From Asanoa ferruginea (GTDB taxonomy: Bacteria; Actinomycetota; Actinomycetes; Mycobacteriales; Micromonosporaceae), in contig NZ_QUMQ01000001.1 in the NCBI RefSeq assembly GCF_003387075.1, forward strand, positions 4,278,001-4,342,000: a DNA stretch of 64,000 nt, in the 5' to 3' direction. The notes beneath the pieces are model-generated. The model was given only the letters and a program-made list of their open reading frames with translations, was not told the origin of the DNA and did not search any database. The stretch's first letter is position 1; every line of letters begins with the position of its first letter. This document shows positions 40,908 to 48,860 of this stretch, piece after piece. The translations under genes and the position numbers were made by a program.

Positions 40908-42647
40908 ATGGGTGAGCAGAGTGCGGTCGGCCGGGTGCTGGGCACCTCCGACGCCACTCCGTTGCAGTTCTGGACGGCCGTCGCGCCGGGCAGCTACCTC
41001 CAGCTCGACGACGTCGTGGTGACCACCCGTGAGCTGCCCGACCGCCCGCCGGTGCGGATCGCCGGGGTGGTGACCCAGGTGCGCGCCCGCCACGAGGGCG
41101 CCGTCTTCGACTCCGACGTCTTCGCGATCGCCGACGGCACGCTCCCGGCCCAGGTGCAGGAGGCGGCCGAGATCAGCGTCACCCGGGTCGACCCGGAGTT
41201 CTACGTGCCGCCGGCACCGGGCGCCCTCGTGCACCGGGCCACCGGCGACCTGCGCGCCGCCGCGCTGCACTTCGACCGGATGGAACGGCAGATCCCGATG
41301 GGCACCGGGCGCGACGGCATCCCGGTCTTCCTCAACGCCGACTTCCTCGACGGCCAACGCGGCGCGCACGTGTCGATTTCCGGAATTTCCGGCGTGGCGA
41401 CCAAGACCAGCTTCGCGACGTTCCTGCTCTACTCGGTCTTCCACTCCGGGGCGCTGGGCGGCGACGCGGTCAACGCCAAGGCACTGATCTTCAACGTCAA
41501 GGGTGAAGACCTGCTCTTCCTCGACCACCCCAACGTCAAACTCGACGACAAGACCACCGCGGCGTACGCGGCCCTCGGCCTGCCGGCCAAGCCGTTCAGC
41601 GACGTCCGGGTCTACGCGCCGCCGAGGATGGGCGACGCGTCCGGCACGCCCGACGTCAGCAGCCGGCTGTCCGGCGTCGACAGCTTCTACTGGACGCTCG
41701 AAGAGTTCTGCCTCGGCTCGCTGCTGCCCTACGTGTTCGCCGACGCCGACGACGAGCGGCAGCAATACACGATGGTCGTGCACGCGGTCACCGCACACCT
41801 CGCCCGGCACGCGGTGCCGGCCGACGGCGGCGTCGCGATCGACGGCACCCGGCTGAGCAGCTACGCCGACCTGGCCGACTTCGTGGTCGCGCAACTCTCC
41901 GACGACGAGACCCGGTTCGCCTGGACGGGCAGTTCGGTCGGGCTGGGCACGGTCAACGCGTTCGCCCGCCGGCTGATCGCGAGCAAGCGCGACCTCGGCC
42001 GGCTGATCCGCGGCGACCTGGCCACCCGCCGGCCGCACCAGATCAACACCGACGAGAGCGCCCAGGTCACCGTCGTCGACCTGCACAACCTGCCCGACCG
42101 CGCGCAGCGGTTCGTGGTCGGCGTGACGCTCAAGAAAGAGTTCGAGCGCAAGGAGAAGAAGGGCACCGCCAAGCCGCTGCTCTTCGTCGTGCTCGACGAG
42201 CTCAACAAATACGCACCGCGCGAGGGCTCCTCCCCGATCAAGGAGGTGCTGCTCGACATCGCCGAGCGGGGCCGCTCGCTCGGCGTGATCCTGGTCGGCG
42301 CGCAGCAGACCGCCAGCGAGGTCGAGCGCCGCATCGTCACCAACTCGGCCGTCCGCGTCGTCGGCCGGCTCGACCCGGCCGAGGCGTCGCGCCCCGAATA
42401 CGGCTTCCTGCCGCCCGCGCAGCGGCAGCGGGTGCTGCTCGCCAAGCCGGGCACGATGTTCGTCAACCAGCCCGACATCCCGGTCCCGCTGTGCGTCGAG
42501 TTCCCGTTCCCGGCATGGGCGACCCGGCACTCCGAGGCCGGCGCCGCGCCGGCGGAGACGCTGCGCTCGATCACCCAGTCCGCCGATCCGTTCGCGGTGG
42601 TCGGCTCGCGGTCGGGCACGTTGTCCGACGACGACATCCCGTTCTAA
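40908..42647 (+). CDS. HerA-like hexameric ATPase/translocase
   Basis: A 579-residue P-loop ATPase of the HerA/FtsK clade: an N-terminal HAS-barrel-like domain (about 1-110), then the RecA-like core. The P-loop reads GISGVATKTS (159-168), one residue longer than the normal HerA loop and with Thr instead of Gly before the lysine. Walker B is LLFVVLDELNK with D430 and E431, and the C-terminal HerA motif is GAQQTASEVERRIVTNSAVRVVGRLD. HerA hexamers drive DNA into the NurA nuclease; here SbcD, SbcC and a NurA-like gene follow on the same strand, 11 nt and overlapping downstream, which supports that role. The ATG at 40908 follows GGTGGGAG; an ATG at 40881 is possible. Confidence 0.85.
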   Translation: MGEQSAVGRVLGTSDATPLQFWTAVAPGSYLQLDDVVVTTRELPDRPPVRIAGVVTQVRARHEGAVFDSDVFAIADGTLPAQVQEAAEISVTRVDPEFYVPPAPGALVHRATGDLRAAALHFDRMERQIPMGTGRDGIPVFLNADFLDGQRGAHVSISGISGVATKTSFATFLLYSVFHSGALGGDAVNAKALIFNVKGEDLLFLDHPNVKLDDKTTAAYAALGLPAKPFSDVRVYAPPRMGDASGTPDVSSRLSGVDSFYWTLEEFCLGSLLPYVFADADDERQQYTMVVHAVTAHLARHAVPADGGVAIDGTRLSSYADLADFVVAQLSDDETRFAWTGSSVGLGTVNAFARRLIASKRDLGRLIRGDLATRRPHQINTDESAQVTVVDLHNLPDRAQRFVVGVTLKKEFERKEKKGTAKPLLFVVLDELNKYAPREGSSPIKEVLLDIAERGRSLGVILVGAQQTASEVERRIVTNSAVRVVGRLDPAEASRPEYGFLPPAQRQRVLLAKPGTMFVNQPDIPVPLCVEFPFPAWATRHSEAGAAPAETLRSITQSADPFAVVGSRSGTLSDDDIPF

Positions 42648-42658
42648 GGGGGCGGCCC

Positions 42659-43804
42659 GTGCGCATCCTGCACACCTCCGACTGGCACGTCGGCAAGGTC
42701 CTCAAAGGACAGTCAAGGGCCGAGGAACACCTCGCGGTGCTCACCCAGGTGGTCGAGATCGCCCGGGCCGAGCAGCCCGACCTGGTCATCGTCGCCGGTG
42801 ACCTCTACGACACGGCGGCGCCTTCGCCGGAGTCGACCCGGCTGGTCACCCGCGCGCTGTCGGCCCTGCGCCGCACCGGCGCCGACGTCGTCGTGATCGG
42901 CGGCAACCACGACAACGGCGCCGCGCTCGACGCCCTGCGGCCGTGGTCCGACGCGGCCGGCATCACGCTGCGCGGCAGCGTCCGGGAAAACCCGGCCGAG
43001 CACGTCATCGACGGCACCACGGCGACGGGGGAGCGGTGGCGGCTGGTCGCCCTGCCGTTCCTGTCCCAGCGCTACGCGGTGCGGGCGATCGAGATGTATG
43101 ACCTGACCGCAGCCGAGGCCACCCAGACCTACGCCGACCACCTGTCGCGGCTGCTGGCCAAGCTGACCGAGGGCTTCGGCGAGCCGGGCGTGGTCAACCT
43201 GGTCACCGCCCACCTCACCGTGGTCGGCGCGAGCCAGGGCGGCGGTGAGCGCGAGGCGCAGACGGTGCTCGGCTACGCCGTCCCGGCGAATGTGTTCCCG
43301 ACCAGCACCCACTATGTGGCGCTCGGCCACCTGCACCGCGCGCAGACGGTGATCGGGCCGTGCCCGGTGCGCTACAGCGGCAGCCCGCTGGCGATCGACT
43401 TCGGCGAGGCGGAAAACGTGCCCGCTGTCACGGTCGTCGAGGTGAGCGTGGGGCAGGCGGCGAAGGTGCGCGAGGTGCCGGTGACCGTGGCGACCCAACT
43501 CCGCACCGTGCGCGGCGACCTGGCGCAGCTCGCGACGCTGAAGACCGGCGACGCCTGGCTGCGGGTGTTCGTCCGGGAGACTCCGCGGGCCGGCCTGCGC
43601 GAAGAGGTGCAGGAGCTGCTGCCCCGGGCGCTGGAGGTGCGGATCGATCCGGACATGGTGGCCAGCACCCCTGGGCCACGAGCGGAAGAACGCGCCGGGC
43701 GTACGCCGCGCGAGCTGTTCGCCGCCTATCTGGACAGCCGCGGCGTGACGGACACGGGTGTCCGTGAGTTGTTCGACGAGTTCTACGAGGAGGCTTCGGC
43801 GTGA
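42659..43804 (+). CDS. sbcD: DNA exonuclease SbcD (Mre11 homologue)
   Basis: A 381-residue metallophosphoesterase nuclease of the Mre11-Rad50 complex that trims DNA ends and hairpins. Phosphoesterase motifs: SDWHVGK (D8, H10), VIVAGDLYDTA (D48), GGNHDN (N83, H84, D85), a TAHLTVVG histidine and YVALGHLHRAQ with two histidines. A capping region and C-terminal helical Rad50-binding part follow. GTG start behind AAGGGGGCGG. The gene lies 11 nt after the HerA-like ATPase and 73 nt before sbcC. Confidence 0.96.
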   Translation: MRILHTSDWHVGKVLKGQSRAEEHLAVLTQVVEIARAEQPDLVIVAGDLYDTAAPSPESTRLVTRALSALRRTGADVVVIGGNHDNGAALDALRPWSDAAGITLRGSVRENPAEHVIDGTTATGERWRLVALPFLSQRYAVRAIEMYDLTAAEATQTYADHLSRLLAKLTEGFGEPGVVNLVTAHLTVVGASQGGGEREAQTVLGYAVPANVFPTSTHYVALGHLHRAQTVIGPCPVRYSGSPLAIDFGEAENVPAVTVVEVSVGQAAKVREVPVTVATQLRTVRGDLAQLATLKTGDAWLRVFVRETPRAGLREEVQELLPRALEVRIDPDMVASTPGPRAEERAGRTPRELFAAYLDSRGVTDTGVRELFDEFYEEASA

Positions 43805-43852
43805 GGGAGCTTGCGACCGAACCATTTGGCTCAGTAGGCCCGGGCTCACGCT

Positions 43853-43873
43853 CGACCTCGCGAAGCGAGGTTG
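43853..43873 (+). promoter_or_regulatory. Hairpin containing the sbcC ribosome binding site
   Basis: ACCTCGC-GAA-GCGAGGT, perfect 7-bp arms at 43855-43861 and 43865-43871, extendable by a G-T and a C-G pair. The only Shine-Dalgarno-like sequence of sbcC (GCGAGG, 7 nt before the GTG at 43878) is the 3' arm, so folding would block initiation. Confidence 0.55.
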
Positions 43874-43877
43874 CCGC

Positions 43878-46352
43878 GTGAGGCCGCTCAGGTTGGATAT
43901 GGCGGGGTTCACCGTCTTCCGCGACGAGACGACGGTCGACTTCACCGACGCTGACTTCTTCGCGCTGGTCGGGCCGACCGGTTCGGGCAAGTCGACCGTG
44001 CTCGACGCGATCTGCTTCGCCCTCTATGGCCAGGTGCCGCGGTGGGGGAGCAGCCGGGGCATCGCCAACGCCCTGTCGCCGTCGGCGACCGAGGCCCGGG
44101 TGCGGCTGGTGTTCGAGTCGGGCGGCGCGCGCTACGTCGCGACCCGGGTGGTCCGGCGTGACAGCCGGGGCAACGTGAAGACCGGCGGTGCCGGCCTGCA
44201 ACAGATGCCCGACAACTTCGACGTCTCCAAACTCGACACCGGGATGACTCCCGAAGACCTCGGCGACGTGCTCGCCGGCACGCCGGCCGAGATGGACGAG
44301 GCCATCCAGCACGCGGTCGGGCTGCCCTACGAGCAGTTCACCAGTTGCGTGCTGCTGCCGCAGGGCCAGTTCGCCGACTTCCTGCACGCCAAGCCGGCCA
44401 CCCGCCAACAGATCCTGGTCAACCTGCTCGGCCTGCACGTCTACGAAGACATCCAGAAGCGGGCCACCGCCCGGGCCCAGCAGGCCGACGCCGACCTGCG
44501 CGCGGTCGACCAGCTCCTGGCCGGCCTCGACGACACCTCCGACGAGGCGCTGGCCGGCGCGGTCGCCCGGGTCGACGCGATGCTGGCACTCGCCGCGCTG
44601 GTGGCCACGGTGGCACCGGAGTTGCAGCAGGCCCAGCGCGCGGCGACCGAGGCGGCGGCCGGGCTGACCGCGCTCGACGACGAGATCGCGCTGCTCGACC
44701 GGGTCCGCGCGCCGCGCGGCGTGGCGGCGCTGGCGTCCGCCGCAGCCGACGCGCGCGACGCGGCGGCCGCGGCTGTCGACGCCGTGACGGCCGCCGAAGA
44801 GCGCGAGGAGAAGCTGCGCGGCGAGCTGGCGGCCACCGGCGACCCGGCCGCACTGCGGCTGCTGTTGCGGGCCCACGAGGAGCACTCGTCGGTCACCGCC
44901 GAGGCCGCGTCCCTCCAGGAGGGACTGACGGCGGCCACCACGGAGCACCGGTCCGCCGCGGCGGCGCTGGAGAAGGCCCGCGCGGCGGCGCTGCGCACGG
45001 CGGCCGAGCTGGAGTCGGCCCGCCACGCCTACCAGGACGCGCAGGCCGCCGACCGGGCCGGCGCACTCCGGGTGCACCTGCACGCCGGCGCGCCCTGCCC
45101 GGTCTGTGAGCAGCCGGTCGTCTCGGTGCCCGCGGTCCCCGCGACCTCGGCCGTGCCCGCCGCCGAGAAGGCCGGGCACGCGGCCAAGGCCGCCGACGAG
45201 AAGGCGCAGGCCCAGGTGGCCGAGCGGGAGAAGGCGGCCCGCGCGCTCGAACGCACCCTCGACCGGGCCCGCGCCCAGCACGAGCAGCTCGCCTCCCGGC
45301 TGGCCGCGCTCGGCGCGCAGCTCGCCAACTCGCCGGGCGTCACGGCGCTGCGCCGCGAGCTGGAGACGCTGGCCGGGCTGCAGAAGTCGCTCGACGCGGC
45401 GGTCGCGGCGCTGAAGACCGCGCGGGAACAGGCCCGCACGGCCACCGCCGCCCGCAGCGCCGCCGAGCAGCGGCTCACCGCGGCCTGGCGGGAGTTCGAC
45501 GTGGCCCGCGACGCGGTCGCCCGGTTCGCTCCACCGGCCGCGTCCCGCGACGACCTGGCCGACTCGTGGTCGACCCTGGCCGACTGGTCCGCGACCGAGG
45601 TGGCCAGCCGGCGGTCGGCGCGCACCGACCTGGCGGCGAGCGCCGCCGACGCCGATGCCGCGGTCACCGCCGTGCGCGCGCGGCTCGACGCCGCGTTCGT
45701 CGACGCGGAGCAGCCGGCACCCGACGACCACGTGCGGGCGGCGACCGTGGCGGTCGAGCGGGCCACGGCCGCGCACCAGCGGGTCGAGGAGCGGCGGGCG
45801 CAGGCGCAGGGGCTGCTCGACAAGCGCACCGCCCACGAGCACGACAGCCAGGTGGCCAAGGCGCTCGCCGGCCACCTGCGGGCCAACAACTTCGAGCGCT
45901 GGCTGCTCGAAGAGGCGCTCGACCTGCTGGTCGAAGGGGCCTCGCGGATCCTGCGCGAGCTGTCCGCCGGGCAATACGACCTGGTCCACGAGAAGGGCGA
46001 GTTCTCGGTCGTCGACCATCACGACGCCGGGCTGCGCCGGGGTGTCCGCACGCTCTCCGGCGGCGAGACGTTCCAGGCGTCGCTGGCGCTCGCGCTGGCC
46101 CTGGCCGAGCAGCTCGCCGGGATGTCGACGTCGGCCGCCAGCCTCGAGTCGATCCTGCTCGACGAGGGCTTCGGCACGCTCGACGCGGCAACATTGGACA
46201 CGGTCGCGGCGACGCTGGAAGGCCTGGCCGCTCGCGGCGACCGGATGGTCGGCGTGGTCACCCACGTGCCGGCGCTGGCCGAGCGGGTGCCGGTGCGCTT
46301 CGACGTGACCAAGGACGCCCGCTCCGCCCACATCACCCGGAGCGGCATATGA
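43878..46352 (+). CDS. sbcC: DNA exonuclease subunit SbcC (Rad50 homologue)
   Basis: An 824-residue SMC-like ATPase, partner of SbcD. N-terminal P-loop GPTGSGKST (32-40), a Q-loop in CVLLPQGQFADFL, two long alanine-rich coiled-coil arms meeting at a zinc hook CPVC (about 407-410), and the C-terminal signature LSGGETFQASLALALALAEQL with Walker B ILLDEGFGTLD. All catalytic parts are intact, though the arms are shorter than in many SbcC proteins. Start is GTG 43878; the longer frame to 43758 overlaps sbcD and is not credible. Its stop overlaps the NurA-like gene start by 4 nt (ATGA). Confidence 0.96.
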   Translation: MRPLRLDMAGFTVFRDETTVDFTDADFFALVGPTGSGKSTVLDAICFALYGQVPRWGSSRGIANALSPSATEARVRLVFESGGARYVATRVVRRDSRGNVKTGGAGLQQMPDNFDVSKLDTGMTPEDLGDVLAGTPAEMDEAIQHAVGLPYEQFTSCVLLPQGQFADFLHAKPATRQQILVNLLGLHVYEDIQKRATARAQQADADLRAVDQLLAGLDDTSDEALAGAVARVDAMLALAALVATVAPELQQAQRAATEAAAGLTALDDEIALLDRVRAPRGVAALASAAADARDAAAAAVDAVTAAEEREEKLRGELAATGDPAALRLLLRAHEEHSSVTAEAASLQEGLTAATTEHRSAAAALEKARAAALRTAAELESARHAYQDAQAADRAGALRVHLHAGAPCPVCEQPVVSVPAVPATSAVPAAEKAGHAAKAADEKAQAQVAEREKAARALERTLDRARAQHEQLASRLAALGAQLANSPGVTALRRELETLAGLQKSLDAAVAALKTAREQARTATAARSAAEQRLTAAWREFDVARDAVARFAPPAASRDDLADSWSTLADWSATEVASRRSARTDLAASAADADAAVTAVRARLDAAFVDAEQPAPDDHVRAATVAVERATAAHQRVEERRAQAQGLLDKRTAHEHDSQVAKALAGHLRANNFERWLLEEALDLLVEGASRILRELSAGQYDLVHEKGEFSVVDHHDAGLRRGVRTLSGGETFQASLALALALAEQLAGMSTSAASLESILLDEGFGTLDAATLDTVAATLEGLAARGDRMVGVVTHVPALAERVPVRFDVTKDARSAHITRSGI

Positions 46353-47311
46353 CCGAATATTTCGTGGATAACTGGGATCCGGCCTACGGCGCCTCGTTCG
46401 AGGCGTCGTCGGGTCCGGCCAGCCAGAGCACCGCCCAGATCAACACCGACGTCGAGCTCCCGGCCGCGGCCTGGCGACCGCTGACGGCACCGCCGACAGT
46501 CCGCGCCCCCGACGTGGTGCTGCTGGTCGACGGCGTGCGCCGGATCGACGCGAGCCTGTGGACCCGGGAGGAAGACGGCACGTCGCATCCGGGCCTGGCG
46601 GCCTCCTACGCCGCCGGTGTGGTCCGTTGTGACCTGCGCGCCGGCGTGGCGTCACTGGCCGGTGCCCTGGTCGAACGAGGCCTGTTCACCACCTCGCCGA
46701 CCGCGGGCGACATCACGGCCGGCACGGTCCGCTACGGCGTGCGGCAGGTGGCCGGCGCACCCGACCCGGCCCGGCTGGTGCCGGCCGTGCAGGGCCCGCT
46801 GACCGCGCTGGAGGTGGCGGTCTCCACGGAGGTCCGCGGCGAGTCCGACGACCTGCTGGTCGTCGACGGCCCGCTCCGCAACCGCCGGCAACTGTCCCGC
46901 ACGATCGGCTACGTGAAGACCCAGCAGAGCCAGTATCTCGACGGTGCGCTGACCAAGGTGGTCACCGAGCTGCGCCCCGGCGAGCGGTCGCCGGTCTTCC
47001 TGATGGGCACGGCCTGGGGTGGCTACTCGTGGTATCTGCGGCTGCCCGGCCCGGCCGGCGCACCCTGGGCCGGCATCGTGCGCCTGGAGTGCACGACCGA
47101 GATGCCGTCGCAGGAGGCGATCGAGCTGGCCGACCTGTCCCTGCTCACCCTGCCCCGGTTCGCCTCGACCCCCTACAAGGACCCGCGCGCACCGCAGAAC
47201 CTGATCCCGATCGCCGGCCTCGAACGCCGCCTGCGCGGCCTACTCGGCGACTCCCGCCTGCTCCACCGCGCCCTGACCCTGGCCGCCGCCCGCAGCGCCG
47301 TTCCTGCCTGA
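46349..47311 (+). CDS. NurA-like 5'-3' nuclease
   Basis: A 320-residue protein with the NurA nuclease motifs in order: VLLVDGVRRIDASLW (D61), LVVDGPLRNRRQL (D173), TIGYVKTQQSQYL (K190), IVRLECTTEM (E247) and YKDPRAPQNLIPIAGLER near the end. In archaea NurA degrades the 5' strand with HerA after Mre11-Rad50 opens the end. The ATG overlaps the sbcC stop, so all four repair proteins appear to be made from one transcript. Divergence from archaeal NurA is large, so the call rests on motif order plus context. The last 72 nt overlap the convergent monooxygenase gene. Confidence 0.8.
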   Translation: MTEYFVDNWDPAYGASFEASSGPASQSTAQINTDVELPAAAWRPLTAPPTVRAPDVVLLVDGVRRIDASLWTREEDGTSHPGLAASYAAGVVRCDLRAGVASLAGALVERGLFTTSPTAGDITAGTVRYGVRQVAGAPDPARLVPAVQGPLTALEVAVSTEVRGESDDLLVVDGPLRNRRQLSRTIGYVKTQQSQYLDGALTKVVTELRPGERSPVFLMGTAWGGYSWYLRLPGPAGAPWAGIVRLECTTEMPSQEAIELADLSLLTLPRFASTPYKDPRAPQNLIPIAGLERRLRGLLGDSRLLHRALTLAAARSAVPA

Positions 47312-48763
47312 CCCGCTGAAGTGCAACTCCGGGTCGACGACGCGGTCGGCACGCAGGAGGCGCACGTCGGTGTCGTAGCTCATCGAGGTGAGCCACGGCA
47401 GCCGGTCGCCCTGGCGGGGTAGCTGGTCGATGACCCGGCGGATGTAGCCGGCGCCGAAGTCGAGGAACGGGCGGGTCGGCATCGCCGGGTCGGCGATCTC
47501 CGGGCGGCAGATCGCGTAGCCGTGCTTGTCCATGTGCGCCAGCAGCAGGCAGAAATGCTCGCAGAGCAGGCCGACCTTGAGCGTCCAGGACGAGTTGGTG
47601 TAACCCACGATGAACGCGAAATTGGGTACGCCGGAGAGCATCATGCCCTTGTAGGCCACCGTGTCGGCCGGGTTGACCACCGCACCGTCGACGGTCAGCG
47701 TGACGCCGCCCAGGGCCTGCACGTTGAGGCCGGTCGCGGTGACAATGATGTCGGCCGGCAGGTCGCGGCCGGAGCCCAGCCGGATGCCGTCTTCGGTGAA
47801 GGTCTCGATCCGGTCGGTGACCACGTCGGCGGTGCCGGCCCGGATCGCCTTGAACAGGTCGCCGTCGGGCACCAGGCACAACCGCTGGTCCCATGGGTCG
47901 TAGGGCGGGCGGAAGTGCTCGTCGACCGGATAGCCCTCGGGAAGCTGGCGGGCGTTGAGCCAGCGGATCAGCCGGCGCGCGCGTTCGGGATAACGCTTGC
48001 AGAAGCGCCAGATCCAGCGCTGCTGCGCGATGTTCTTCCGCCGCGTCCAGGCGTGCCCGCGGACCGGGCCGAGATGCTTCTTCAACGCGTTGCCGAGCGC
48101 GTCCTTGGTCGGCATCGACAGGATGTAGGTCGGGGTGCGTTGCAGCATCGTCACGTGCGCGGCGGTGCCCGCCATCGCCGGCACGATGGTGACCGCCGTC
48201 GCTCCACTCCCGACCACCACGACCCGCTTGCCTTGATAGTCAAGGTCTTCCGGCCAGTGCTGCGGGTGCACGATGGTGCCCTGGAAGCGGTCCCGGCCGG
48301 TGAACTCCGGCGTGAAGCCCTCGTCATAGCGGTAATAGCCGCCGGCCGCGAAAATCCAGTTGGCGGTGAGCGTGGTCGTCACGCCGGTGTCGACGCGTTC
48401 GACCACCACCGTCCACTGTGCCGTCTCGCTGTCGAACGCCGCGCCGCGTACCCTGTGGTGGTAGCGGATGTGTGGGTCCAGGCCGTTCTCCGTGGCGGTC
48501 TCGCGCAGATATTCGAGGATCCGCGGCGCGGAGGCGATGGCCTCCTCGTCGCGCCAGGGCTTGAACTCATAGCCAAACGTGTGCAGGTCGGAGTCTGACC
48601 GGGTGCCGGGATAGCGAAACAGGTCCCAGGTGCCGCCCGACGCGCCGCGGGCTTCGAGGATCGCGAAGCGCTTCGCCGGCAACTCCGTCTTGAGATAGCG
48701 CCCGGCGCCGATGCCGGAGATCCCGGCGCCGACGATCAGGACATCAAGGTGCTCGACCGCCAT
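47240..48763 (-). CDS. Baeyer-Villiger-type flavin monooxygenase (EthA-like)
   Basis: A 507-residue NAD(P)H- and FAD-dependent monooxygenase. Marks: FAD site GAGISGIGAGRYL, GGTWDLFRYPGTRSDSDLHTFGYEFKPW, the Baeyer-Villiger fingerprint FxGxxxHxxxW met by FQGTIVHPQHW (about 158-168), the NADPH site VVGSGATAVTIVP, and the second-half motif ATGLNVQALGG. It should insert oxygen into ketones or oxidise sulfur or nitrogen; some relatives activate thioamide drugs. The C-terminus, rich in Gly and Gln, overlaps the NurA-like gene by 72 nt. Divergent from a PucR-type regulator. Confidence 0.92.
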   Translation of the reverse strand: MAVEHLDVLIVGAGISGIGAGRYLKTELPAKRFAILEARGASGGTWDLFRYPGTRSDSDLHTFGYEFKPWRDEEAIASAPRILEYLRETATENGLDPHIRYHHRVRGAAFDSETAQWTVVVERVDTGVTTTLTANWIFAAGGYYRYDEGFTPEFTGRDRFQGTIVHPQHWPEDLDYQGKRVVVVGSGATAVTIVPAMAGTAAHVTMLQRTPTYILSMPTKDALGNALKKHLGPVRGHAWTRRKNIAQQRWIWRFCKRYPERARRLIRWLNARQLPEGYPVDEHFRPPYDPWDQRLCLVPDGDLFKAIRAGTADVVTDRIETFTEDGIRLGSGRDLPADIIVTATGLNVQALGGVTLTVDGAVVNPADTVAYKGMMLSGVPNFAFIVGYTNSSWTLKVGLLCEHFCLLLAHMDKHGYAICRPEIADPAMPTRPFLDFGAGYIRRVIDQLPRQGDRLPWLTSMSYDTDVRLLRADRVVDPELHFSGSGRNGAAGGGQGQGAVEQAGVAE

Positions 48764-48830
48764 CTGTTCATGTTGTGCCTTCGATTCGACGCGGGCGAAG
48801 GGCGATCTGCACCAGGTTGACGGGTGTTCA

Positions 48831-48845
48831 GGTGCAAACTGCACC
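48831..48845. promoter_or_regulatory. Palindrome between monooxygenase and PucR genes
   Basis: GGTGCA-AAC-TGCACC, perfect 6-bp arms, ending 2 nt before the PucR -10 box. Candidate binding site of the PucR-type regulator or of another repressor serving both genes. Confidence 0.5.
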
Positions 48846-48847
48846 AC

Positions 48848-48853
48848 TAGCGT
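48848..48853 (+). promoter_or_regulatory. -10 box, leaderless PucR-type gene
   Basis: TAGCGT followed by 7 nt and the ATG at 48861. Confidence 0.5.
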
Positions 48854-48860
48854 CGATGGC

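Noticed and set aside
43758-43877. Extended N-terminus of SbcC from an in-frame upstream start
   Set aside because: It would overlap sbcD and precede the conserved first strand (PLRLDMAGF) with unrelated residues.
48817-48853. TTGACG at 48817 as -35 element of the PucR-type gene
   Set aside because: The spacer to TAGCGT would be 25 nt, too long for a sigma-A type promoter.
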